The notes: generated by a model from the sequence alone, not told the origin. A DNA stretch of 64,000 bases from UBA6522 sp965221035 (GCA_965221035.1 OZ244860.1:3534001-3598000), one strand, 5' to 3'; positions 25,440 through 34,077 are shown, counted from the stretch's first letter. A program made the numbers and translations.

Positions 25440-26300
25440 ATGAAGTACATCCGCGTCGGGGCCGAGGGCGCCGAAACCCCCTGTGTGCTGGATGCATCGG
25501 GCATTGCCCGCGATGTTTCGTCGGTGGTTGCCGACTTTACGCCGGAGACGATTCCCTTTCTCGATGACTCCGTGCGCAAGGCCGATCTTGACGCCCTGCC
25601 GGCGGTGAACACGGATGGTCAACGGATCGGAACTCCCATGACCCAACCCCGCAACATCTATCTGATCGGCATGAACTACCGCGACCATGCGATCGAAGCG
25701 GGCGTGGACATACCGCCGGAACCCATCCTGTCCAACAAGTCTTCCGGCTCCTTCTGCGCGCCCAACGATCCGATCCTGTTTTCCCCAAGAATGTGGAAGC
25801 TGGATTGGGAAGTGGAGTTGGGCTTGGTGATCAGCCGGTCGGCGCTTAACGTCCGCGAAGGCGACGCGCTGGACCACGTGCTCGGATATACCATCGTCAA
25901 CGACGTATCGGAGCGGGCCTGGCAGATCGACCGCGGAGGGCAGTGGGCCAAGGGCAAGGGGTTTCCGAATTTCTGCCCCACGGGCCCGATGATCGTCACA
26001 GGGGATGAAATCGATGACGCCGGAGCGCTTCGAATGTGGCTCGATGTCAACGGAGAGCGCATGCAGACAGGCAACACGCGGGAAATGATTTTCGGGCCCG
26101 CCGCGATTGTCAGCAGTCTCTCGGAGCACATTCGGCTGGAGCCGGGCGATCTGATCTGCACGGGTACGCCGCCGGGCATCGGATACGCGATGACACCACC
26201 GGTCTTTCTAAAGGTGGGTGATCGCGTGTCGCTGGGCATCGAAGGGCTGGGTGAACAGACCCAGGAAGTCGTACCGCTGCAGTCCACGGGATCGAATTGA
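25440..26300 (+). CDS. Fumarylacetoacetate-hydrolase-family protein (diketo-sugar-acid hydrolase?)
   Basis: This 286-aa protein has the FAH C-terminal fold. IGMNYRDHAIEAG is near residue 78, the metal ligands include the E-x-E of DWEVELGLV and the Asp of VNDVSERAWQ, and GFPNFCPTGPMIV and LICTGTPPGIG follow. GGAGG-like GGAGG lies five bases before the ATG. Homologues hydrolyse 2,4-diketo-3-deoxy-L-fuconate or -rhamnonate to pyruvate and lactate after SDR oxidation, and an SDR follows one base later. This would offer a non-phosphorylative route for deoxy-keto acids made by the enolase-superfamily enzymes. Other FAH activities (isomerase, decarboxylase, ureidoglycolate lyase) cannot be excluded. 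Confidence 0.83.
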   Translation: MKYIRVGAEGAETPCVLDASGIARDVSSVVADFTPETIPFLDDSVRKADLDALPAVNTDGQRIGTPMTQPRNIYLIGMNYRDHAIEAGVDIPPEPILSNKSSGSFCAPNDPILFSPRMWKLDWEVELGLVISRSALNVREGDALDHVLGYTIVNDVSERAWQIDRGGQWAKGKGFPNFCPTGPMIVTGDEIDDAGALRMWLDVNGERMQTGNTREMIFGPAAIVSSLSEHIRLEPGDLICTGTPPGIGYAMTPPVFLKVGDRVSLGIEGLGEQTQEVVPLQSTGSN

Positions 26301-26301
26301 C

Positions 26302-27054
26302 ATGAACCGGATCGACCTGCGGGGCCGGCGAGCGGTAGTGACCGGGGCCGCCCGAGGATTGGGGCTTGCCGTGGCGGAGCGGTTCCTGGCGTCGGGCGCG
26401 AGCGTGTCGATCTGGGATGTCGGCAGGGACGATCTCGACGCGGCCCGGCCAGGGCTCGCCTCACGCGGAACGGTCGCGACGCGGGTGGTCGATGTCACCG
26501 ACTACGCTCAGGTCGAGCGCGGTGCCGAATCCACGGCCGCGGAGCTGGGCGGAATCGACCTGCTGGTCAATTGCGCGGGAATCGCCGGGGTCAATGCCGC
26601 GCTTGCGGACTATCCTCTCGATACGTGGCGGCAGGTACAGCGCGTCAATCTGGACGGAACGTTTCACGCCTGCCGGGCCGTGGTTCCGTACATGCTGCGG
26701 GGCGGATACGGGCGCATCGTCAACGTTTCGTCAATGGCGGGCAAGGACGGCAACCCGAACGCGTCCGCGTATTCGGTCTCGAAGGCGGGCGTCATTGCGC
26801 TCACCAAGAGCCTCGGCAAGGAGCTGGCCAAAACCGGTATTCGAGTCAACGCGGTCGCACCGGCGGTCATCGAAACCGGGATGCTGGCGGATGTCACCGA
26901 GGAGCAGATCGGTTACATGCTGTCGAAGATTCCCATGGGGCGCGCGGGCACCGTGGAGGAAGTGGCCGCCATGGTGGCCTGGATGTGCTCCGAAGAGTGC
27001 TCCTTTACCACCGCGGCCGTGTTCGACTTGTCCGGCGGACGCGCGACCTATTAG
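26302..27054 (+). CDS. Short-chain dehydrogenase/reductase (keto-deoxy-sugar-acid type)
   Basis: This 250-aa classical SDR has TGAARGLG at about residue 14, NCAGIAG, the Ser of NVSSMAG, YSVSK and PAVIETGM. It resembles FabG-like sugar-acid dehydrogenases such as 2-keto-3-deoxy-L-fuconate/rhamnonate 4-dehydrogenase. I start at the ATG at 26302, one base after the FAH-family stop; a longer in-frame extension would overlap that gene. Order FAH hydrolase then SDR matches known 6-deoxy-sugar acid clusters. An alternative is one of the two oxidoreductases of the diketo-deoxygalactonate branch of anhydrogalactose catabolism. Confidence 0.85.
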   Translation: MNRIDLRGRRAVVTGAARGLGLAVAERFLASGASVSIWDVGRDDLDAARPGLASRGTVATRVVDVTDYAQVERGAESTAAELGGIDLLVNCAGIAGVNAALADYPLDTWRQVQRVNLDGTFHACRAVVPYMLRGGYGRIVNVSSMAGKDGNPNASAYSVSKAGVIALTKSLGKELAKTGIRVNAVAPAVIETGMLADVTEEQIGYMLSKIPMGRAGTVEEVAAMVAWMCSEECSFTTAAVFDLSGGRATY

Positions 27055-27111
27055 GACCCTTGAGTGCGTGGCGCAACTTGCACCTGACGAAATCTGGAAG
27101 GGAGATTGATG

Positions 27112-28548
27112 ATGGAGTTCTACAAATCGTTCGTCGACAACCGCTGGATCGAGTCATCGAACGGCGAACGCATGCAGGTGGTGAATCCCGCCAACGGAGA
27201 AGTGTTTGCGGAGGTGCCCGCCTGTACCGTCGACGATGTCGAAATGGCGCTGCAGAGTTCCGCCCGGGCGCAGAAGGAATGGCAACGGCTGCCGCCCATC
27301 GAACGTGCCCGCCACATCTACGCCATCGCCGACGGTGTAGAGCGGGAACGGGAGCGGTTCGAGCGACTGCTGGTGATGGAGCAGGGCAAGACGCTGGCGG
27401 AAGCCCAGGGCGAGGTTGCCGACACGCTTCGCTACCTCAGGTACGCGGCGGAGGCGGCGCGCCGGATCGGCGGGGACATCTTCCCATCCGACCTGCCCAA
27501 CGAACAGCTGTTCATTCACAAGGTCCCCTACGGCGTTACGGTCGGACTGTGCGCCTACAACTACCCGCTGGCGCTGATCGGACGCAAGGTCGGGCCCGCG
27601 CTGGTGACGGGCAACACCATGGTCCTCAAGCCTCACGAGGCGACTCCCGTCACCGCGTCGGAGTTCTGCCGGGTCGCGTTGGAGGCGGGTCTGCCCAAGG
27701 GCGTCATCAACATGCTCACGGGAACCGGCGCCGAGGTGGGCGCCGCGCTCGTCTCGAGCCCGGTCACGCGCCTCATTACACTGACGGGCAGCATCCGGGC
27801 GGGGCAGGCCATCGCGGAAGCGGCCGCCCGGAACATCACCGCCCTGTCGCTGGAATTGGGGGGCAAGGCGCCATTCATCGTGCTCGGGGATGCCGATATC
27901 GACGAGGCGGTCGAATCCGCGGCGGTGGCGCGCTACGCCAACTGCGGGCAGGTATGCATCTGCAACGAGACGGTGCTGGTCGAAGAGTCCGTCGCCGACG
28001 AGTTCACCGACAAGCTCCTTGAGCGCGTTCGCGAGATCGAGGTGGCGGACCCCATGACGAACAGGGGAATGGGGCCGCTGACCACCGAGGAGGCGCTGCA
28101 GCGTATCGAGGGCCTCGTGGCCAGGTCCGCGAGTGAGGGCGCCGAAGTCGCGCTGGGCGGCAAGCGGCCCGAAGCCGCTGACTTCGACGCCGGAAACTGG
28201 TACGAGCCCACCGTCCTGGTGGGCGCAAGGTCGGATAACGCCGCAGTTCGGGAAGAAATCTTCGGTCCGGTCCTGCCGATCGTGCGGGTCTCGGATTACG
28301 AGGAGGCGCTGGGAATCGCCAATTCGCGACCGGATGGATTGTCCGCGTATCTCTGGACGCGCGACCCGGCCATCTACATGGATGCGATCAACCGCATGGA
28401 AACCGGCACGATTTTCCTCAACAAGGGCATCGTCGGATACATCCAGGGGTATCACACCGGCCACAAGATGAGCGGCCTGGGCGGAGAGGACGGCGTCTAC
28501 GGTATCGAAGGGTACCTGCAGAAGAGGACCGTCTACATGAAGTACTGA
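27112..28548 (+). CDS. AldA-like aldehyde dehydrogenase (anhydrogalactose or lactaldehyde dehydrogenase)
   Basis: This 478-aa NAD(P)-dependent aldehyde dehydrogenase is almost the length of E. coli AldA. LELGGKAP holds the general-base Glu and GQVCICN the catalytic Cys282. The C-terminus has KGIVGYIQGYHTGHKMSG, AldA-like. AAGGGAG lies seven bases before the ATG at 27112, which I prefer to upstream TTG/ATG codons. Next to a cycloisomerase for anhydrogalactonate, oxidation of 3,6-anhydro-L-galactose to its acid is the most attractive role, since that enzyme is an aldehyde dehydrogenase. L-lactaldehyde or another hydroxyaldehyde is the alternative. It ends the plus-strand series, 12 bases from the convergent enoyl-CoA-hydratase-like gene. 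Confidence 0.85.
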   Translation: MEFYKSFVDNRWIESSNGERMQVVNPANGEVFAEVPACTVDDVEMALQSSARAQKEWQRLPPIERARHIYAIADGVERERERFERLLVMEQGKTLAEAQGEVADTLRYLRYAAEAARRIGGDIFPSDLPNEQLFIHKVPYGVTVGLCAYNYPLALIGRKVGPALVTGNTMVLKPHEATPVTASEFCRVALEAGLPKGVINMLTGTGAEVGAALVSSPVTRLITLTGSIRAGQAIAEAAARNITALSLELGGKAPFIVLGDADIDEAVESAAVARYANCGQVCICNETVLVEESVADEFTDKLLERVREIEVADPMTNRGMGPLTTEEALQRIEGLVARSASEGAEVALGGKRPEAADFDAGNWYEPTVLVGARSDNAAVREEIFGPVLPIVRVSDYEEALGIANSRPDGLSAYLWTRDPAIYMDAINRMETGTIFLNKGIVGYIQGYHTGHKMSGLGGEDGVYGIEGYLQKRTVYMKY

Positions 28549-28560
28549 GCCCTCTCGGTT

Positions 28561-29340
28561 CTACAGGCCGCGGAATCCTGGTGCGCGCTTTTCTGCAACG
28601 CTTGCGAATCCTTCGGCTGCGTCGCCGGACTCGTAGAGTTCATCCACCAGGCGCGCCTCGAGCTTGAGCCCGTCGCGCAGCGGCAATTCTGAACCTTCGC
28701 GAACGGCGCGTTTCGCAGCGGCGACCGCGAGCGGCGCCGCCGCGGCTACCTGGGCCGCGTATCGTTCGGCAGCCTCTGGTGCGTGTTCGGCGGAGAACAG
28801 TCGATTGACCAGTCCCAGGCGCAAAGCCTCGCGCGGGGTGATGGATTCTCCGCTTGCAAGGAGCATCAAGGCATTGCCGATTCCGACCATTCTCGGCAAT
28901 CGTTGTGTTCCGCCGTTGCCTGGAGGAAGGCCCAGGCGTGTTTCCGGCAGCCCTATCTTGAAGTCACGGTCGGCGGCGAAACGGATATCGCACGCCAGGG
29001 CGATCTCGAGGCCGCCACCCAGCGCATGGCCCTCCAGCAGCGCAATGAATATCTTGTCGCTGGATTCAATTCCGGCGAGCGCCTTGCGTGCGGCATCGAC
29101 CATCGCCTTGTTCCTGTCGATGCTGTTCTCAGCAAAAACACCCGTGTCGGCGCCCGCGCAGAAGAAGCCCTTGACCGCGCTGCATACAATGACGGCTCGC
29201 GTTGTGCTGTCCGCGCTCGCCTGTTCGATCGCTGTGATGAACTGGGTATGAAAGTCGAGGTCGTACGCGTTGGCGGGCGGCCGTTCAAACGTGATGCGGC
29301 CCACGCCGTCCCTGGCTTCGAAAAAGACAACGTCCGTCAC
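28561..29340 (-). CDS. Enoyl-CoA hydratase/isomerase-family (crotonase) protein
   Basis: This 259-aa crotonase-fold protein has the oxyanion-hole elements SAVKGFFCAGADTG and EGHALGGGLEIALACD, and LPETRLGLPPGNGGTQRLPR with the first catalytic Glu position. The second Glu of classical hydratases is not obvious (IGNALML region), so the activity may be isomerase, hydrolase or another crotonase reaction. Start is a GTG overlapping the stop of the upstream CoA-transferase (GTGA). It is the last gene of a four-gene minus-strand operon and should act on the CoA thioester made by the two transferases. Confidence 0.88.
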   Translation of the reverse strand: MTDVVFFEARDGVGRITFERPPANAYDLDFHTQFITAIEQASADSTTRAVIVCSAVKGFFCAGADTGVFAENSIDRNKAMVDAARKALAGIESSDKIFIALLEGHALGGGLEIALACDIRFAADRDFKIGLPETRLGLPPGNGGTQRLPRMVGIGNALMLLASGESITPREALRLGLVNRLFSAEHAPEAAERYAAQVAAAAPLAVAAAKRAVREGSELPLRDGLKLEARLVDELYESGDAAEGFASVAEKRAPGFRGL

Positions 29341-30494
29341 GCCTGAAGCTCCGCGAGTATGGAGTCATTGTGCTCGCCGATGCTCGGCGAACCCGTGTCG
29401 CAGTACAGTCTATTTCCGTTGAGGCGGATGGGGCAACGCGTCGTACGATACTCGACGCCGTTGCCCTTGCGTACGGTCTGCTCCATGCCGAGAACCCTGT
29501 ATCCCTGGTGTGCTCTCAATCGGTGCCAGTCCAGCACGTCAGCGCACCAGATATCCCTGGGCTCAAGCACCGCGAGCCACTCGGCCGTCGTTTTCCTGAC
29601 GAGATGCTGGGCAAGAATCTTCTTGATCCGGTCACGCTGCTCGAACCAGCTCGAGGGGTCGGAATAATCGAGCAAGGCGCCGCAATTCAGAAACTTCCCA
29701 AGGTCTGGAATCGATGCCATCGCGAGCGCAATGTAGCCATCGGACGTGGCATAAATGCCATAGGGAGCGCCGAGATACGCGTGGGCATTGTTGCTTGCGG
29801 TGCGCTGGGCCTCCACACCGCCATCCTGGAAATGGACGGTCAGAGGTTCGAATTGCAGATCGATGATCGATTCGAGCATGCTGACTTCAACCAGTCCGCC
29901 TTCGCCGCTCACTCCGCGCCGGACCAGGCACGCAAGAATGCCCTGTACGAGATGGGCTCCCGCGTAGATGTCCGCAATGGCGAGCCCCATGGGAACCGGG
30001 CCGTCCCCTGCGTTGCCGTTCAGCCAGGTGAGTCCGCCCAGCGACTGCAGCAGGAGATCCTGCCCGGGCTTGTCCCTCCACGGGCCTGACGCGCCATATC
30101 CGCTGATCTCTCCGTAGACGATATCGCCCCTGATCGCCCGCACCGAATCGTAATCGAGCCCAAGCCGCGACATGACCCCGGGCCTGAAATTGTGCATCAC
30201 GACGTCGGCGCGTTCGATCAGCCTTAGAACATGCCGGAAATCGGTGCCATCGCCAAGATCGGCGCCAAAACTCTTCTTGGCCCGATTGATCGCGTGAAAC
30301 AGGGTCGATTCGCCGTCTATTTCGGTATTTGCGACATACTGGTCTCGGCAGATATCGCCGCTGCCGCGTCGTTCCACCTTGATGACCTCCGCACCCAGGT
30401 CAGCCAGGCGCAGGCTCGCCGAGGGACCCGACAGGAACTGGCTGAAGTCCAGTACACGGATGCCATCAAGAGGCAGGAATGCATCAGCCATCTG
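29337..30494 (-). CDS. CaiB/BaiF-family (class III) CoA-transferase 1
   Basis: This 385-aa protein begins LPLDGIRVLDFSQFLSGPSASLRLADLGAEVIKVER in broken form typical of the family (GIRVLDF, LADLGAEVIKVE). VVMHNFRPGVMSRLGLDY and DIVYGEISGYG follow. The Asp of LAIADIYAG is the expected catalytic residue forming the aspartyl-CoA intermediate. Class III enzymes move CoA between carboxylic acids. The ATG at 30494 lies inside the end of the upstream paralogue (11-base overlap). Paired CaiB-like subunits elsewhere form heteromers (for example benzylsuccinate CoA-transferase), which is a reasonable inference here. Confidence 0.9.
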   Translation of the reverse strand, partial: QMADAFLPLDGIRVLDFSQFLSGPSASLRLADLGAEVIKVERRGSGDICRDQYVANTEIDGESTLFHAINRAKKSFGADLGDGTDFRHVLRLIERADVVMHNFRPGVMSRLGLDYDSVRAIRGDIVYGEISGYGASGPWRDKPGQDLLLQSLGGLTWLNGNAGDGPVPMGLAIADIYAGAHLVQGILACLVRRGVSGEGGLVEVSMLESIIDLQFEPLTVHFQDGGVEAQRTASNNAHAYLGAPYGIYATSDGYIALAMASIPDLGKFLNCGALLDYSDPSSWFEQRDRIKKILAQHLVRKTTAEWLAVLEPRDIWCADVLDWHRLRAHQGYRVLGMEQTVRKGNGVEYRTTRCPIRLNGNRLYCDTGSPSIGEHNDSILAELQA

Positions 30495-31620
30495 CGCTTC
30501 CCGTCGTGCATCCGATGTCGCCAAGAGTGGGTGCGGCGCGCACGGAGCCCAGTTTCTGGCCGTCAATGCGAATCGGGCAGCGCGTCGTCTTGAGTTTCGT
30601 CCCGTTTGGCCGTTCGACAACGAGCTCCATGTCGGCGGCACGATAGCCCGCGTGGCGCATCAGTTCCCCGTAGTTGTACACGTCCGAGCACCAGACATCG
30701 GCCGGTTCGAGCAGGTCGAGCCAGTGCTGCGTCGAGTGGGTGCGCAAGTGCGCCGCGAGGACTTCCCGGATCTCGCCACGATGCGAAAAGCCATCGCGCG
30801 GGCCAAACTCGTTCAGGGCTTCGCAGCCGAGCAGTTCAGCGAGTTCGGCGAGCGATGCCATTGCGATCGCGATCCAGCCGTCGCGAGTCTCGTAGATCCC
30901 GTAGGGTGCCCCGAGATAGGCGTGCGCATTACGTACTTCGGCCCGCTCCGGCAGGCGTTCGCCATCATTGAGGTGCGTTGTGAGCACCTCGAATTGCAGG
31001 TCCAGCAAGGACTCGAGCAGACTGACTTCCACGCGGGAGCCTGTGCCGTCCTTGCCGCGGCCAACGAGCGCGGCCAGGATTCCCTGAGCCAGGTGCGTCC
31101 CGCAGATCATGTCTCCCACCGCCAGGCCGAAGGGTACCGGCGGCTGGCCGGCGTCGCCGGTGAGCCAGGTCAGGCCCGAAATTGCCTGGGCAAGCAGGTC
31201 CTGCCCGGGTTTGTTTTTCAAGGGGCCCTCGCGCCCGTACCCGGTGACTTCACCGTAGACCATGCGCGGGTTGATCGACATGACGCTGTCGAAGTCCAGT
31301 CCGATCCTTTCCATGACGCCCGGGCGAAAGTTGTGCGTCATCACGTCGGCTTCGGCTATCAGGGACTTGACGCGCTCAAGGTCGGCAGGGTCTTTCAGGT
31401 CAGCCTCGAGTGACTCCTTGTTACGGTTGATGCTGTGAAATACCAGGCTGTCGCCGTCAACGTAGATGTTCTTCGTCGCCAGCCTGCGGCCTGCTTCACC
31501 GCTGCCCGGGCGCTCGACCTTGATGACCCGGGCGCCCAGATCGGCAAGTCGCAGGCCTGCGTAGGGTCCAGCCAGATACTGGCAAAACTCGAGTACCATG
31601 ATCCCTTGCAGGGGCAGCAT
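30484..31620 (-). CDS. CaiB/BaiF-family (class III) CoA-transferase 2
   Basis: This 378-aa paralogue of the preceding entry has GIMVLEFCQYLAGPYAGL, LADLGARVIKVERPGSG, VMTHNFRPGVMERIGLDF, MVYGEVTGYGREGP and the catalytic-type Asp of LAVGDMICGTHLAQG. Both proteins share the C-terminal KLKTTRCPIRIDGQKL-type block. Its ATG shares one base with the upstream stop (TGATG), so it is tightly coupled with the solute-binding-like gene. The substrate acid is unknown. The shared operator upstream of the operon points to a product of algal-sugar breakdown or a co-occurring algal metabolite. Confidence 0.9.
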   Translation of the reverse strand: MLPLQGIMVLEFCQYLAGPYAGLRLADLGARVIKVERPGSGEAGRRLATKNIYVDGDSLVFHSINRNKESLEADLKDPADLERVKSLIAEADVMTHNFRPGVMERIGLDFDSVMSINPRMVYGEVTGYGREGPLKNKPGQDLLAQAISGLTWLTGDAGQPPVPFGLAVGDMICGTHLAQGILAALVGRGKDGTGSRVEVSLLESLLDLQFEVLTTHLNDGERLPERAEVRNAHAYLGAPYGIYETRDGWIAIAMASLAELAELLGCEALNEFGPRDGFSHRGEIREVLAAHLRTHSTQHWLDLLEPADVWCSDVYNYGELMRHAGYRAADMELVVERPNGTKLKTTRCPIRIDGQKLGSVRAAPTLGDIGCTTGSADG

Positions 31621-32768
31621 CAGTGTCGAGTCTCGCGGTAGATGCGATTGATCGTGGCAATGACTTGGGAGGGATCGCCACCGTTTTTCAGAAAATCGTG
31701 GATATGCAGGCAGGCCGTGTCCTGGAATTGGAGGTATCCATCATAGCGTGGCCGGACAAACGCACGGTCGAGTGTCGGCAGTGTCGCACTGAAGAAATTG
31801 GCGCATCTGGCATCGAGTGTCGGGTTGGTCCACACGCTGCGATGTCCCGGCTGACCACCCGCTTCAAAGTAGATTCCGCTCTGGATGGCTGGCGAACCCG
31901 TGAATTCCACGTAAGCGCGAGCAACATCGAGATGCTGGCACGCTGCCGAGATGGCGAGGCCGGCGCCCCCCAGCATTGTCGATCCCGGACTGTTCTTCTC
32001 GATTCCGATTACGTCGCAGAATTTCAGCAATCGGGGTGCATAGCCGGGACGAGAATAATTGGAATAGCCGTATGTCCAGGGCGTGTAAACGAAGTCATCG
32101 TGACGGGACATGTATTCGAGCGTGCGAATCGGGTTGATCTCGTAGAACTTTGCCGGAATCCGTTCCATGAGTGTCCTGAGTCGTTGCAGTGCGGTTATCG
32201 CCGCGTCGCGATTCGCGACTTCTACTTCATTCGGAAAAATCTCTTCACCTGCTGCCGTCAGCAGATTGAGAAAGTTGCCGTAGACGTCCAGCGCGATGCT
32301 CGGGCAGCAGACCAGGCCGCGATCTGCCAGCGTCAGCAGTTCGTCAAACGTTTGCGGGACTTCGACGCCGTGGAGCTCCAGAAGATCGGGACGATAGGCC
32401 GCGACCGGGCACGCAGCATCGATTGCAATCGCCCATTGCCTGTTGTCGAACTTGTAGCTCTCATGAGATTTGCCAACCGAATTTCCTGCCTGGTCGGCAA
32501 GAAATTCGGCCGATAGCAGCGCGCCGAGATCGGTGAGGATGCCTTCGGACGCGGCGAAGCCGACCCAGGGGTGATCGATGACAAGCAGATCGTAGTCGGA
32601 CGCAAGCTGCGCCAGTGACTTGTCGGCAAAATCCTGCAGGGAGCGTTTTTCCCAGACTATTTCGGTGTCTGGATGCAGTTCGTGAAATCTCTGGGCGCTG
32701 GCAACGACCGAAGTGTAGCCACGCATGTGGTTCCAGGTGATGCCCCTCAATGCACGGTTGGCGGACAT
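31620..32768 (-). CDS. Solute-binding-protein homologue without a signal peptide
   Basis: This 382-aa protein resembles family 1 sugar-binding proteins of ABC transporters (two-lobed fold, FAASEGILTDLGALLS, NRQWAIAIDAACPVAAYRPDLL, AYVEFTGSPAIQSG). It starts MSANRALRGITWNH directly with the mature domain, so it should stay in the cytoplasm, and no ABC permease or ATPase is adjacent. It is the first gene of the operon with two CoA-transferases and a crotonase. It may sense or bind a metabolite, or have become an enzyme. The predicted promoter puts transcription start at or next to the ATG, suggesting a leaderless mRNA. Confidence 0.8.
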   Translation of the reverse strand: MSANRALRGITWNHMRGYTSVVASAQRFHELHPDTEIVWEKRSLQDFADKSLAQLASDYDLLVIDHPWVGFAASEGILTDLGALLSAEFLADQAGNSVGKSHESYKFDNRQWAIAIDAACPVAAYRPDLLELHGVEVPQTFDELLTLADRGLVCCPSIALDVYGNFLNLLTAAGEEIFPNEVEVANRDAAITALQRLRTLMERIPAKFYEINPIRTLEYMSRHDDFVYTPWTYGYSNYSRPGYAPRLLKFCDVIGIEKNSPGSTMLGGAGLAISAACQHLDVARAYVEFTGSPAIQSGIYFEAGGQPGHRSVWTNPTLDARCANFFSATLPTLDRAFVRPRYDGYLQFQDTACLHIHDFLKNGGDPSQVIATINRIYRETRH

Positions 32769-32774
32769 CGGCGC

Positions 32775-32816
32775 ATTCTAGGCCATATTGTCAACAATAG
32801 ACAATGCTGCTACATT
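32775..32816. promoter_or_regulatory. Divergent promoters over the 17-bp operator (site D)
   Basis: TTGTCAACAATAGACAA lies at 32788-32804 and differs by one base from the complement of site B. Plus strand: TTGTCA (32788-32793), 17 bases, TACATT (32811-32816), for the MetE-like gene. Minus strand: TTGTCT (32804-32799), 18 bases, TAGAAT (complement of 32775-32780), for the solute-binding-like operon. One bound regulator would block both promoters. Confidence 0.62.
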
Positions 32817-32890
32817 CGATTCCCGATACCTCGGAGACGCTCGGTCCGCGGGTCCTTGCCGTCGGAAAGAAGCGAAAAGACGCACCCGAT

Positions 32891-34045
32891 ATGAAACACA
32901 GCAGCAACCGAATCCTGACCACGCACGTTGGCAGCCTGCCCAGGCCACATGACCTGCTGGACATGCTCAAGGCGCGCCTCGAGGGTGAGCCGGTCGATGC
33001 ATCGGCATTTTCGGACATGCTGTCCCGCTCGGTCACGGCAATGGTGGGTCAACAGGTTGACGCGGGGATCGATATCGTGACCGACGGAGAAATGTCCAAA
33101 CCCGGTCACGCGGTGTACATCAACGAACGCCTCGAAGGATTCGAAGACCGTCCGGACAAGGATTTTCAGTTTCACAAGCGTGAGCGTGACACGTTTCCGG
33201 AATACTACGAGGAGTATTTTCAGCGAGCGATGCTCGGCGGAGCGATTGCGCCTTCCGCGCCCATGTGTTGCGTGGGCCCTGTCCGGTACGTCGGCCACGA
33301 AGCGCTCCGGGTTGATATTGAAAACCTGAAGTCGGCTGCGGAACAGGCGGGAAGTTTCGATGTCTTCATGCCATCGGCCGCAGTGACCGGCGTTGGCTTC
33401 AACGAGTACTACGCTACCGAGGAAGAGTACCTGTTCGCATGCGCGGATGCATTGGCCGAGGAATACAATGCGATCGTGGATGCCGGCCTGGTATTGCAGG
33501 TCGACGACCCGTTCATGCCTCACGTCTATAACGACGAGACACTGTCAGACAGGGAGAAGGACGCCAGGGTGTCCCTGTACGTCGAGGCGATCAATCACAG
33601 TATCAGGGGTATCTCCGAAGATCGCATCCGCTTTCATACCTGCTACGGAATCAACCAGGGGCCGCGGGTACATGAGCCGGATCTCCCGGACATGATCGAC
33701 CAGGTGCTGAAGGTAAACGCCGGCGCTTACTCCTTTGAAGCCGGCAACCCGCGTCACGAGCACGAGTACCACTTGTGGGAGAGTACAAGGCTGCCGGACG
33801 GCAAGTTGATTGTGCCGGGTGTGGTTACGCACGCGTCGGCGGTCGTTGAGCATCCGGATTATGTGGCGGAGAGAATCATTCGATTCGCCGAACGGGTTGG
33901 CCGCGAAAATGTCATCGCCGGTACTGACTGCGGGTTCTCGTCGCAGGCCATGTACAAGACGGAGATCGAGCCACGCATCGTGTGGGCCAAGTTTCGCGCG
34001 CTTGCCGAAGGCGCCAGACGCGCATCCGAAATTCTCTGGAAGTAG
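32891..34045 (+). CDS. MetE-C-like zinc methyltransferase (COG0620 type)
   Basis: This 384-aa protein resembles the C-terminal catalytic half of cobalamin-independent methionine synthase. It starts with RILTTHVGSLPRP and has a TDGEMSKPGH loop. Zinc-ligand candidates are His249 and Cys251 (FHTC) and Cys347 (GTDCGFSSQ), the H-x-C and C pattern of MetE. It lacks the N-terminal MetE half. Stand-alone members transfer methyl or other groups to or from thiols, and their substrates are often unknown. ATG at 32891 is preferred to an upstream start because the upstream residues look non-coding. It diverges from the CoA-transferase operon across site D, so the two are probably co-regulated. Confidence 0.85.
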   Translation: MKHSSNRILTTHVGSLPRPHDLLDMLKARLEGEPVDASAFSDMLSRSVTAMVGQQVDAGIDIVTDGEMSKPGHAVYINERLEGFEDRPDKDFQFHKRERDTFPEYYEEYFQRAMLGGAIAPSAPMCCVGPVRYVGHEALRVDIENLKSAAEQAGSFDVFMPSAAVTGVGFNEYYATEEEYLFACADALAEEYNAIVDAGLVLQVDDPFMPHVYNDETLSDREKDARVSLYVEAINHSIRGISEDRIRFHTCYGINQGPRVHEPDLPDMIDQVLKVNAGAYSFEAGNPRHEHEYHLWESTRLPDGKLIVPGVVTHASAVVEHPDYVAERIIRFAERVGRENVIAGTDCGFSSQAMYKTEIEPRIVWAKFRALAEGARRASEILWK

Positions 34046-34077
34046 TCTGCCTCTTCCTGTCCTCGATAGGAACCGGG

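Noticed and set aside
26571..28022. Plus-strand frame of 483 codons overlapping the SDR and aldehyde dehydrogenase
   Set aside because: It is Arg/Gly-rich with no domain, while both overlapped genes are unmistakable in another frame.
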